This document shows positions 21,695-30,964 of a stretch of 64,000 nt of DNA, piece by piece. The position numbers and the translations under genes were made by a program. Each line of letters starts with the position of its first letter. Positions within the stretch are counted from its first letter, which is position 1. The stretch comes from Flavobacterium alvei (lineage in GTDB: Bacteria > Bacteroidota > Bacteroidia > Flavobacteriales > Flavobacteriaceae): the NCBI RefSeq assembly GCF_002920895.1, contig NZ_PQVG01000002.1, forward strand, positions 62,001 through 126,000, in the 5' to 3' direction. The notes beneath the pieces are model-generated. The model did not search any database, had not been told where the DNA came from, and saw only the letters and a program-made list of their open reading frames with translations.

Positions 21695-24010
21695 TTATTG
21701 TTTTGGCTTATCAGCCATTTCCAAAATTAATTCTCCGCCATTGGTAATTTCCTCTTGAGAAATACTAAACTTTAACACCGGTTTTTTGTTGAAATTAATG
21801 GTATCAATATAAACACTTTCAGGACTATTATTGTTGGCTTTGATAACAAAATTTTTACCTTGATAATACTTCTGATTTAACTGAATTGTCACTTTGTTAA
21901 ATAGCGGACTTCCTATTTGGTATTGTGGATTTTCTTCTGTTCCACCATTCATTTGGAACAAACCAATTTTAAGCAAAACGTTCAAACTTCCCATTAAACC
22001 TTGATCTTCGTCACCGTTATAACCTGTGTTGGGAGCTAATCCGCTGAAGGTTTCTTTTACTACATTTCTGGTCCAGTATTGTGTCAAATCGGGTCTTCCT
22101 AATAAATTAAAAATAAAGGAGGTCTGAATCGAAGGTTGATTGCCAAAATTGATTGGAATGCGACTATATTCGGGATGCAATTCGGCATCATGTGAGATAC
22201 CAGAAGTGAATTTTTGTTTTTTTGCAATTTCAAACTGAGTGTTTAATTTTGAAACCGCTTTTTCTTTTCCTCCCATTAATTCAGCCAAACCTTCAATATC
22301 TTGTGGCACAAACCAAGTAGATTGCGCTCCATTCGATTCTATAAAACCATTTTCGTATTGGTACGGATCGAAATTTTCGAACCATTTTCCTTCCACATTC
22401 TTGGGACGCATCCAGCCAATTGATTTATCAAAAACATTTTGATAATTTTTCGACCTCGCCATAAAATAATTGTAATCTTCCTGAAGATTTAATTTCCTGG
22501 CCAATTGTGCCAAAGTCCAGTCCTGATAAGCATATTCCAGCGTTTGGCTGGCTCCATCTTGATGACTTCCAAATTTATTTCCTTCGGGAATTGGATAAGG
22601 AACAAAGCCATTTTCCATATAATATTTCAATCCTCCGCCAAGATTTGTATTGTGTTCGTAACCTGCTTTTCCCATAATACCATTGAGCATATGGTTTTTT
22701 TTGAGTGCTATATAAATGGATTCTAAGTCTTCTTTGACCAATCCTTTTTGAATAGCCGAAACAATAAAAGGAGTGGATGAAGCACCGGTCATCACAAAAG
22801 TATAATTACCTCCCGCTGGTCCACGAGGAATCAGGCCGCCGTCTTTATAATATTGCATTAAGGAATGTGTAAATTCTTCCATCATTTCTGGATAAACCAA
22901 TCCCCAAAGCGTGTTTATCGTCCATTGAGCACCCCAAAACGAATCGGAATTGTATTGATTGAATTTGGGTTTTCCTTTTTCATCCAATGGTATTTGTCCA
23001 ATCCTGAATTTATCTCCTGTGTTGTCTGGATAAACACCATTGGCATCGCTGATTATTTTTCGTCCTTGCAAAGCGTGCCAAAGATCAGTGTAAAATCGTC
23101 TTTGATCGGTTTCAGTTCCGCCTTCTATTTGAATTCTACCCAACAAATTGTTCCATTCGGTTTTTGATTCTGCAACTACTTTGTCAAAATCCCAATGAGG
23201 CAATTCTTGTTGAATATTATTAATGGCATTTTCGAGCGAAGTATAAGAAATGCCCACTTTCATCAACACTTTTGCATCTGATTTGCCTAAATGGATTAAA
23301 TAATTCCCCGTAACAACATCTTTCTCAATAGAAGTTATTGACGTATTGAGCTTAATTTTAAAATATACTTTTAGGGGTTTAGGACGCCTAAAATTCGGAC
23401 TCATTTCGAATGTTCCAGAAAGCTCGTAATCGTTATTTTTTTCTAAAGTTCCATTAGTATTCTCACAAGGTCCCAAAATGGTATTGAGGTTGAAAAGAAT
23501 GGCTTTTTGTGCTTTTTCTGGAAAGGAATATCTGTGGAAACCTATTCTTTTGGTACTCGTCAATTCCGTATTTATTTGATATCTGTCTAATAGTAGTGAA
23601 TGATATCCAGGAGTTATTTTTTCGGTTTCGTGACTGAATTTGGAATAGAAATCCTTGAAAACAGTTGCCTTGTTTCCGTTAGAAATAGTTACAGGCATTA
23701 CAGAAAGTCCAGACATTTGCCATTCGTGAATATGGCTAAACCCTTTTATTGTATCTATGTTATAGACATATCCACCGCCCCAATCACTTTTGATTCCCGT
23801 GTCGGGATTTAAATTTACCATCCCAAATGGACGACTAGCTGAAGAAAAGAAAAACCAGCGCGAGTTTTCGGTATCAAGTAACGGATACACCTTGTCTGCC
23901 AATTGGTTATTTGGCAGAAAAGCTGTTTTTTCTGTTTTACAGGCTACTAAAAAAATAAGGAAAAAACTAATTCCTAAGGTTCTGATTTTTAAAATTTTAT
24001 TTAGTCTCAT
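21695..24010 (-). CDS. GH92-family glycosidase (divergent second copy), lipoprotein
   Basis: A 771-residue GH92 member with a lipoprotein signal (LVAC, lipid Cys24), so likely anchored in a membrane. The overall architecture is complete. Motifs differ from the first copy: the usual VPHD becomes FVPQDIEGL (about 562), and the catalytic Asp region reads GDEDQGLMGS (about 663) instead of GNEDCGQMS. The Glu of the acid motif remains (FIESNGAQS). This suggests a different linkage or a sugar other than plain alpha-1,2-mannose. It is the first gene after the terminator downstream of susD and is followed after 8 bases by the other GH92 gene. Confidence 0.88.
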   Translation of the reverse strand: MRLNKILKIRTLGISFFLIFLVACKTEKTAFLPNNQLADKVYPLLDTENSRWFFFSSASRPFGMVNLNPDTGIKSDWGGGYVYNIDTIKGFSHIHEWQMSGLSVMPVTISNGNKATVFKDFYSKFSHETEKITPGYHSLLLDRYQINTELTSTKRIGFHRYSFPEKAQKAILFNLNTILGPCENTNGTLEKNNDYELSGTFEMSPNFRRPKPLKVYFKIKLNTSITSIEKDVVTGNYLIHLGKSDAKVLMKVGISYTSLENAINNIQQELPHWDFDKVVAESKTEWNNLLGRIQIEGGTETDQRRFYTDLWHALQGRKIISDANGVYPDNTGDKFRIGQIPLDEKGKPKFNQYNSDSFWGAQWTINTLWGLVYPEMMEEFTHSLMQYYKDGGLIPRGPAGGNYTFVMTGASSTPFIVSAIQKGLVKEDLESIYIALKKNHMLNGIMGKAGYEHNTNLGGGLKYYMENGFVPYPIPEGNKFGSHQDGASQTLEYAYQDWTLAQLARKLNLQEDYNYFMARSKNYQNVFDKSIGWMRPKNVEGKWFENFDPYQYENGFIESNGAQSTWFVPQDIEGLAELMGGKEKAVSKLNTQFEIAKKQKFTSGISHDAELHPEYSRIPINFGNQPSIQTSFIFNLLGRPDLTQYWTRNVVKETFSGLAPNTGYNGDEDQGLMGSLNVLLKIGLFQMNGGTEENPQYQIGSPLFNKVTIQLNQKYYQGKNFVIKANNNSPESVYIDTINFNKKPVLKFSISQEEITNGGELILEMADKPKQ

Positions 24011-24120
24011 GGGTACTGTTTTTTTGACAGGGCTACCTATTGTTTATGCTGAATGGTATTTTAAGAACCAATTCGTTAATTCTAAAAAGGAGTGTTTGTG
24101 TCTTTATAAATTCTATTTAA

Positions 24121-24161
24121 TTAAAAAAAGGAGAAGAAATTTTAATCTTCTTCTCCTTTTT
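24121..24161 (-). terminator. Intrinsic terminator between susD and the enzyme genes
   Basis: A perfect 14-bp stem (24125-24138 with 24148-24161, 9-base loop) is followed on the minus strand by seven T residues. It lies 30 bases after the susD stop codon and about 110 before the next start. It would limit read-through, giving more SusC/SusD transcript than enzyme transcript. Confidence 0.85.
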
Positions 24162-24190
24162 GTGGAATTAAACTAACTCAAAATTTATTT

Positions 24191-25810
24191 TTATTGTGGA
24201 TAACCTGGATTCTGAGTTAATGCAGGATTTAAAACTCTTGCATTGGTTGGAATCGGGAAAATTCGACGATAAGTGTCTGTATTGGTTTTGAATCCCCATT
24301 GACCTTCATATTTTCCAAAACGGATCATATCATTTCTATGCCAAGCTTCCCAAGTAAATTCGCGGCTTCTTTCTTTATAAAGATCCTCTAAGGTTACACT
24401 AGTCCAAGGGGCTGTAGTGGTACGATTATCACGCACCATATTTACCAATGAAAGAGCAGTATGTCCCAAAGTGGCATTTCCTCCGCGAAGTATAGCTTCA
24501 GCTTTCATCAAAAGAACATCTGAATAGCGTAAAAACGGCACATCATTATTTTGGTTACGGCTGGTTGAAGTAGCATCTGGATAAAACTTAACATTTCTAT
24601 ACCCCATATTCCAAGCAATTTCATCATTTCCGCAGTCAAACAAAGTCACGTTTTGGCGTAAAACAATATTTGGCGTTAAATCTACTTGATATGTATAAGC
24701 CGCACCACCATCAGATCCTGTATAAAACTGATCATATCCTTTTTTGGTTGTTGTAACCTTAACCGGAGTAACTCCATCATTCAAGAATTGCAAACCTGTT
24801 AACCATTGTTTGTTACGAATATCATTGGCATCGTTGAAATTAGCATAAAACTCAGGCAAAGTACTTCTTGGCGCACTAGGCGTAAACGGTAGTCCAAATT
24901 TGGCTCTTTCAGAACGAGGCACATCATAACGTGCATGATACATTTGACCGTTGAAACCTACTGTGGTTGCAGCTGGATCATAAGGAACCGCAAAAATAAA
25001 CTCTTTCATTTGTGGTCCATTGTTTGGATAAAACATTTGAAGATAAGTGGTTCTAGGCTCAACAGCATACAAACCTGAACTTATTACTGCATCACAAGCA
25101 GCCACACAATCATTGTAGCGTTGTGTTCCGGTATAAACTTCTGCATTCAAATACATTTTGGCAAGCAAAGCATTGGCAGTTTGTTTGTTAGGTCTTCCAT
25201 AAGTTGAGATTCCAGAAGCTGGATTCAAATTAGGTATAGCTTTCTTTAATTCTTTTTCGATAAATTCAAAAACTACTTTTCGGTCTGATTTAGCATGTGA
25301 ACTAAAATCGCCATATAATGTATCTAAAGGTACATTTCCGTAGCTATCCATCATCATAAAATAAGAGATGGCTCGCATTGTTTTTAATTCAGAAATGGTA
25401 GTTGCTTTCTCAGCTCCTTCTGGCATAGATTCATTTAGTATTGAAATGGCTTGATTGCTTGTTCCAATAACTCTTGACGACCAATCCCAAAGGCTGGATA
25501 CAATACCATTATCAGCAGTCCAATCGTGATAATGCATGGCGATGTAATTTCTATTGTCGAACCAGTTTCCTCCTCTTGCTGGCATAATAGCTTCATCGGT
25601 AGTTAGTGATTGAGTCCACCACCAAGAAAAGGCAAAATCTCCACGGAAAGCAGCATATACAGGTCCTGTTGTTTGAATATACTGTGTTGAATTCTGTGGG
25701 AATACATCGGGTGTAAGTTGGGTCGTAATGGGTACGTCTAGATTTTCGCACGACCATAATAAAACAACCATAAGTATTGGAAGTCCTAAATATTTTGATA
25801 TTTTTTTCAT
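24191..25810 (-). CDS. SusD/RagB-family glycan-binding lipoprotein
   Basis: A 539-residue SusD-like lipoprotein (LWSC, lipid Cys21). It has TPR-type helices in the N-terminal half and the SusD C-terminal signature with LRYSDVLLMKAEA and RSREFTWEAWHRNDMIRFGKY. It forms the surface lid of the TonB-dependent importer encoded 19 bases upstream and binds the extracellular glycan. Its sequence gives no hint of ligand. It is followed by a strong terminator. Confidence 0.95.
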   Translation of the reverse strand: MKKISKYLGLPILMVVLLWSCENLDVPITTQLTPDVFPQNSTQYIQTTGPVYAAFRGDFAFSWWWTQSLTTDEAIMPARGGNWFDNRNYIAMHYHDWTADNGIVSSLWDWSSRVIGTSNQAISILNESMPEGAEKATTISELKTMRAISYFMMMDSYGNVPLDTLYGDFSSHAKSDRKVVFEFIEKELKKAIPNLNPASGISTYGRPNKQTANALLAKMYLNAEVYTGTQRYNDCVAACDAVISSGLYAVEPRTTYLQMFYPNNGPQMKEFIFAVPYDPAATTVGFNGQMYHARYDVPRSERAKFGLPFTPSAPRSTLPEFYANFNDANDIRNKQWLTGLQFLNDGVTPVKVTTTKKGYDQFYTGSDGGAAYTYQVDLTPNIVLRQNVTLFDCGNDEIAWNMGYRNVKFYPDATSTSRNQNNDVPFLRYSDVLLMKAEAILRGGNATLGHTALSLVNMVRDNRTTTAPWTSVTLEDLYKERSREFTWEAWHRNDMIRFGKYEGQWGFKTNTDTYRRIFPIPTNARVLNPALTQNPGYPQ

Positions 25811-25829
25811 AGTATTAACAATTTAATTT

Positions 25830-28800
25830 TTAGAATATCACATTCAAACCAAACAAAAAGGTTCTGGTTTTTGGATAAAAGTTATTTGAATCTACACCTG
25901 GAGCAGTTCCTCCTTGTTCTACTTCGGGATCAATTCCGGAATACTTAGTAATCACAAACAAATTATTTACGGTTTCGTAAATGCGTATTTTTTTGATGTA
26001 TTTACCAACAGAACCAAAATCATATCCTAAAGTCAAGTTGTCTAATCGGATGTAGCTACCGTCTTCTATAAATCGTGTTGAATATTTATAGGCGTTTAGG
26101 TCGTTTGGCGATTCATTTGCCGCATCTACTAGAATATTGGTAGTCATTGCAGTACTTGGTCTAAATAAATCGGCTCGAGTAGCATTGAAAATTTTATTAC
26201 CAAATACACCACGGAAAAAGATGTTCAAATCAAATTTTTTGTAGGTGAAATTATTATCCCATCCCAATAAAAATTTAGGTTGGGCACTACCTGCATAATG
26301 ATAATCAACCCCTATGGCTGGAGTAGTTGTCAAACTACCATCTTTAGCAACATACTGAGAAACACCTGCTGAATTTTTGCCTGCATATTGAAGGGTGAAA
26401 AATTGTCCAAGAGGTTTTCCTTCTTTGAAAATTTGCAAAGTACTTCCGGTTTGTCCTCCTCCTTCTGGTGATACTCTTCTAATTGAATCTCCACCAATAA
26501 AATAAGGGTTTTTCAATTTAGTGATGATGTTTTCGTTGTGTGAATAATTAAAATTAGTTGACCAACTAAAATTCTTTGTTTTCACTGGAGTAGCATTCAA
26601 AGCAACTTCAATTCCTCGGTTTGACATATTACCTCCGTTGGCAACAATAGTTCCTACTGGCACAAGTACTGGATTTACAGCATAATTAAAAATCATATCG
26701 GTAGTTTGCTTGTCATACACATCAACGGAACCAGATAGTTTTCCTTTCAAAATAGTAAAATCAACACCAAGGTTTGTAGTAGCTGTTTTTTCCCAATTCA
26801 AATCAGGATTAGCGGCTTGATTAGGCCCATAAGCTCCAATTTGTTGTCCGTTGTAATAGAATGTTCCAAGGCTTCCAGAGATAAATTGAGCTGTATAAGC
26901 ATTAAATCCAGAAGAGTTCCCTGTTTCTCCATAACTAGCACGAAATTTCAAATCGGTAAAAATCTTTTGGTTTTGCATAAAACCTTCTTTGTCAATTCTC
27001 CAAGCTCCACCTACCGATGGGAAATAACCCCATTGATTGTTGGTTCCAAATACTGAACCACCATCTCTTCTGATAGATCCTTGCAAAAGATACTTGTCGT
27101 TGTAATTGTAGTTAACACGGGCAAATTCAGAAATTAATCGTTTTTTCTGATAGGCTCTACTATCTCCAAAATCAACTCTATATCCTGAAACTGAACCATA
27201 GTTACCTAATGCTAGGTTATTATAACTTACATCATCTACAGGAAAATTAGTGTTTGTGGCTTGAAAACCATCACCCAAAACATCTTCTTGCCAAGAATAT
27301 CCAACAACGGCTTTGATTTTATGATTGCCAAAAGTTTTGTCCCAGTTCAAGAAACTTTCAATAATGGTATTCGTATTTTGATAAGAATTTCTCAATGCTG
27401 AACCATTTACACCAAAATTCATCAAGCTGTGTACTTGTGGTGGATCGGGATTGTTGTAGAAATTGGCACTATTGTATTTTGCATAATAGCTATCATAAAA
27501 CTCACCGTGCAATGAATTCAATTGTTGGTAAGAAAGATTCAAGTTATAAGAGAATCCAAAAGGAAGTTTTACTTCGGTGGTAAAACTACCTACAAAATTA
27601 TTGGTTTTGGTATCATCATCTCCGTGATTAATCAAAGCTACAGGGTTGAAATAACCGGTTTGAATAAAGTTTTCAAAATAAGATCCATCAGCATTTCTTA
27701 CTGGAGAAACAGGAAGGTGATTCACTGCTTGCAAAAGTGCTGTGTTACGTTGCGGAACATTGTTATAGATACTATTAGAATTGGTTACATTCAAACCAAA
27801 TTTCACTTTATCATCAATAGCATATTGTTCTACAGCCAAATGCGCAATTACTCTTGAAAATTTACTACCCAAAAGAACCCCTTCTTTGCTAATAGAAGTT
27901 ACACTGGCAAAATAATTACCATGTTCTCCTCCTCCACTCATCGAAAGGTTGTGGCTGCTAGAAAGAGCACCATTACCTCTAAGGATTTCTTTTTGCCAAT
28001 TAGTATTTGCTCCTTTATCATTTTCAGGAGTAAAATTCAAATTGTTCTTGGTTGTGAAGGCTCTTAACTGATCTGAATTCATCATATCTAGTTGATTGGA
28101 AACATTTTCAACACCAAAATAGTTGCTGTAACTAATTTGAGTTTTGTCTTTGTTTCCTCTTTTTGTGGTTACCATAATAACCCCATTGGCAGCACGATTA
28201 CCATAAATAGCTGTTGCAGCCGCATCTTTCAAAACATCAATAGTAACAATATCTTCTGGTGCAATAATAGAAATATCAACACCTGGAATACCATCTACTA
28301 CATAAAAAGGGCCTTGCGAACTGTTTAAGGTAGAAGCACCACGCAAAACAACCGAAGAAGCTTTAGTCGGGTCGCCACTTGCCGATACATTTAAACCAGC
28401 CACTTTACCTTGAAGCAATTGTCCAACATCACTGATTACCCCATTATTCAATTGATCTGCTTTTACAGAAGAAACAGCGGTGGTCAAATTTTTACGAGAA
28501 CCTTTTCCGTAACCTACAACCACAACTTGTTCTAAACCTGTTGCACTTGAAACCAATTTAATAGAATAATTAGATTTTGAACCATCTACTTTAACACGTT
28601 GTTCTACATATCCAACAAAAGAAACTATCAATACAGCGCTTTTATTAGAAATAGATATTTTGAATTTTCCTTCAGCATCAGTACCAACACCATTATTAGT
28701 ACCGCTTTCTAATACATTGGCAGCGGGCAATGGCATATTTTGCTCATCTAAGACCACACCCGAAACTTGCGTTTTCTGTGCCCACGAGTTAATTGAGAAG

Positions 28801-28841
28801 CCTATAAAAAAGGCTAATAATAAAAGTTTAAGTTTTTCCAT
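25830..28841 (-). CDS. SusC/RagA-family TonB-dependent outer-membrane transporter
   Basis: A 1003-residue SusC-type importer. Signal peptide (1-21), carboxypeptidase-like regulatory domain (about 23-105), plug domain with VVVGYGKGSRKNLTTAVSSV and VLKDAAATAIYGNRAANGVI (about 108-230), then the 22-strand barrel ending in aromatic-rich FLFGLNVIF. No long N-terminal STN domain, so it is controlled by the HTCS rather than by a sigma/anti-sigma pair. It pairs with the adjacent SusD to import an oligosaccharide into the periplasm. The 154-base upstream gap should carry its promoter or regulator site, but I see no clear TAnnTTTG element. Confidence 0.95.
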   Translation of the reverse strand: MEKLKLLLLAFFIGFSINSWAQKTQVSGVVLDEQNMPLPAANVLESGTNNGVGTDAEGKFKISISNKSAVLIVSFVGYVEQRVKVDGSKSNYSIKLVSSATGLEQVVVVGYGKGSRKNLTTAVSSVKADQLNNGVISDVGQLLQGKVAGLNVSASGDPTKASSVVLRGASTLNSSQGPFYVVDGIPGVDISIIAPEDIVTIDVLKDAAATAIYGNRAANGVIMVTTKRGNKDKTQISYSNYFGVENVSNQLDMMNSDQLRAFTTKNNLNFTPENDKGANTNWQKEILRGNGALSSSHNLSMSGGGEHGNYFASVTSISKEGVLLGSKFSRVIAHLAVEQYAIDDKVKFGLNVTNSNSIYNNVPQRNTALLQAVNHLPVSPVRNADGSYFENFIQTGYFNPVALINHGDDDTKTNNFVGSFTTEVKLPFGFSYNLNLSYQQLNSLHGEFYDSYYAKYNSANFYNNPDPPQVHSLMNFGVNGSALRNSYQNTNTIIESFLNWDKTFGNHKIKAVVGYSWQEDVLGDGFQATNTNFPVDDVSYNNLALGNYGSVSGYRVDFGDSRAYQKKRLISEFARVNYNYNDKYLLQGSIRRDGGSVFGTNNQWGYFPSVGGAWRIDKEGFMQNQKIFTDLKFRASYGETGNSSGFNAYTAQFISGSLGTFYYNGQQIGAYGPNQAANPDLNWEKTATTNLGVDFTILKGKLSGSVDVYDKQTTDMIFNYAVNPVLVPVGTIVANGGNMSNRGIEVALNATPVKTKNFSWSTNFNYSHNENIITKLKNPYFIGGDSIRRVSPEGGGQTGSTLQIFKEGKPLGQFFTLQYAGKNSAGVSQYVAKDGSLTTTPAIGVDYHYAGSAQPKFLLGWDNNFTYKKFDLNIFFRGVFGNKIFNATRADLFRPSTAMTTNILVDAANESPNDLNAYKYSTRFIEDGSYIRLDNLTLGYDFGSVGKYIKKIRIYETVNNLFVITKYSGIDPEVEQGGTAPGVDSNNFYPKTRTFLFGLNVIF

Positions 28842-28995
28842 ATTTTTTATTAGTTAATTGGTTAATTGTTTAGCTAAATTAATAGTAAAGAGTAATTAAG
28901 GAATGGACAGGTTATTCAGAAATATGGATATTTTAAATAAACCCAGTGATAACGGGATGTCTGAGACCTTGTTTTCTACAACGATATAGTAAATA

Positions 28996-30924
28996 TTAAT
29001 ACATCCATCTCACAAAAGCTTCCATAGCGGCATAATGTGCCAATCCTAATTGAAGATATAAATCGGCAGTTTCGCTATTTCTATCTTCGGCACGCTGCCA
29101 AAATTCTCTGCTGTCTGCTCCTTGAAAAACCACTCCGTCTTTTTGTGATTGGTGTTTGAAAATGGCTTTTCGTTTTTGCAATACTTGATCGGGTCCCATC
29201 GGTACGGCCATTTCAATTTCATCTATTCCCCATTCTTGCCAAGCTCCTCGGTACAACCAAACCCAACAATCGTCCATATGCTTTTGAGGTTTCAATCTCT
29301 TTACAGCTTCAAAAACGATGTCTAAACAGGTTTTATGTGTTCCGTGTGGATCGGCTAAATCGCCTGCTGCATAAATTTGATGCGGTTGGATTTTGGCTAT
29401 CAAATCCATTGTTCTTTGAATGTCTTCTTCTCCCATCGGATTTTTTTTGATGGCTCCTGTTTCATAAAATGGAAGTTCCATAAAATGAATTTGGCTTTCT
29501 GGCAATCCCACAAAATAGCAAGTCGATTCGGCTTCTCCTTTTCGAATCAAGCCTTTGATGTATCTTACTTCTGGAATATCGACTTCGCTATTTTTTTTGT
29601 TTTTAAGAAATTGAACCGCTTTCTGATAAATAGTGTCGGCTTCGATGCTTTCTATACCAAACTTGGTATTGTAATCGCAAACAAAACTGGCAAACCGCAA
29701 GGCTTCATCATCAGCAACGGCAATATTTCCTGAGGTTTGATAGCCAATATGTACTTCATGTCCTTGTTCTTGCAGGCGGATGAAAGTTCCTCCCATACTG
29801 ATAATATCGTCATCGGGATGTGGACTAAAAATAAGTACTCGTTTTTTGGCTGGCTCTGCTCTTTCTGGTCTTTTACTGTCATCGGCATTGGGTTTTCCTC
29901 CTGGCCAACCTGTAATGGTGTTTTGCAGTTTATTGAAAATCTTGATGTTAATATCATAAGCAGGGCCTAAATCTGCCAATAAATCACTCATTCCGTTCTC
30001 GATATAATCGGCATCGGTCAACATTAATATTGGTTTTTTTAAATGCAAGGCCAATCCTAGAACTGCTTTTCGGATTAAAGTATCGGTCCAAATTACATTT
30101 TCGACCAACCAAGGTGTATTGATGCGAGTCAATTTTGAAGCTGCCAATTGATCTAAAACAAAAGTGGCATTGCTGTGTTCTTGCAAAAAAGAAGCTGGAA
30201 CTTGATTGGTCACAGTTCCTTCTACAGAGGCTTTTATAATATTCGATTTCCCTTCACCCCAAGCCATTAGTATCACTCGTTTGGCTTCCATAATTTTTTT
30301 CACCCCTAAAGTAATGGCTGTTCTTGGTGTATTATTTAAACCCGAAAAGTCGCTACTTGCCGCTACACGAGTGATATGGTCTAAGGCTACCAAACGTGTT
30401 TTTGAATTTTGCAAAGAACCCGATTCGTTAAAACCAATATGACCATTACCCCCAATTCCTAATATTTGCAAGTCGATTCCTCCCGCTGCTTCAATCTTGG
30501 CTTCGTATTCACTGCAATAATCCCCAATGGCTTTTTTGGATAAAGTGCCATCTGGAATATGAATGTTTTCAGGTAAAATATCAATGTGATTAAACAATAA
30601 TTCCTTCATGAAGCGCACATAACTATTGATAGAATCGGGTTCCATTGGGTAATACTCATCTAAATTGAAGGATACTACATTCTTAAAACTCAATCCATCT
30701 TCTTTGTGAAGACGAATCAATTCTGCATACAAGCTTTTGGGACTAGAACCCGTAGCCAAACCCAATATGCACGGCTCATTTTGCGCTTGTTTTTCTCTTA
30801 TCAAGTTGGCGATTTCTTTGGCTACCGATTTAGAAGCGATCACTGAATTTTCATAAACCACGGTTCCAATATTCTCAAATCGCTTTTCAAAACTCGTTGC
30901 TTTATCAATACTGCTTTTTAACAT
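28996..30924 (-). CDS. NagB-like glucosamine-6-phosphate deaminase fused to a PIG-L deacetylase domain
   Basis: About 642 residues from the start MLKSSIDKAT at 30924; a longer frame to 30987 would overlap the upstream gene. Residues 1-275 are NagB-like, with FNLDEYYP (Asp89-Glu90) and GIGGNGHIGFNE (156-167). From about 360 there is a PIG-L/LmbE zinc deacetylase domain with FSPHPDDDIISMGG and DPHGTHK. PIG-L enzymes deacetylate GlcNAc-inositol compounds in GPI and mycothiol synthesis. The deaminase half converts GlcN-6-P to fructose-6-P in the cytoplasm. Such fusions are known in Bacteroidota as NagB-like proteins. The gene lies 40 bases after GH89, so released GlcNAc/GlcN is likely its source. 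Confidence 0.9.
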   Translation of the reverse strand: MLKSSIDKATSFEKRFENIGTVVYENSVIASKSVAKEIANLIREKQAQNEPCILGLATGSSPKSLYAELIRLHKEDGLSFKNVVSFNLDEYYPMEPDSINSYVRFMKELLFNHIDILPENIHIPDGTLSKKAIGDYCSEYEAKIEAAGGIDLQILGIGGNGHIGFNESGSLQNSKTRLVALDHITRVAASSDFSGLNNTPRTAITLGVKKIMEAKRVILMAWGEGKSNIIKASVEGTVTNQVPASFLQEHSNATFVLDQLAASKLTRINTPWLVENVIWTDTLIRKAVLGLALHLKKPILMLTDADYIENGMSDLLADLGPAYDINIKIFNKLQNTITGWPGGKPNADDSKRPERAEPAKKRVLIFSPHPDDDIISMGGTFIRLQEQGHEVHIGYQTSGNIAVADDEALRFASFVCDYNTKFGIESIEADTIYQKAVQFLKNKKNSEVDIPEVRYIKGLIRKGEAESTCYFVGLPESQIHFMELPFYETGAIKKNPMGEEDIQRTMDLIAKIQPHQIYAAGDLADPHGTHKTCLDIVFEAVKRLKPQKHMDDCWVWLYRGAWQEWGIDEIEMAVPMGPDQVLQKRKAIFKHQSQKDGVVFQGADSREFWQRAEDRNSETADLYLQLGLAHYAAMEAFVRWMY

Positions 30925-30964
30925 TGCTTTTATTTTTTTGATTAAACTATTACTGTTCCTACTT

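Noticed and set aside
23790..24176. 128-residue plus-strand frame across the GH92 start and intergenic region
   Set aside because: It is antisense to GH92 and includes the terminator hairpin; no coding evidence.
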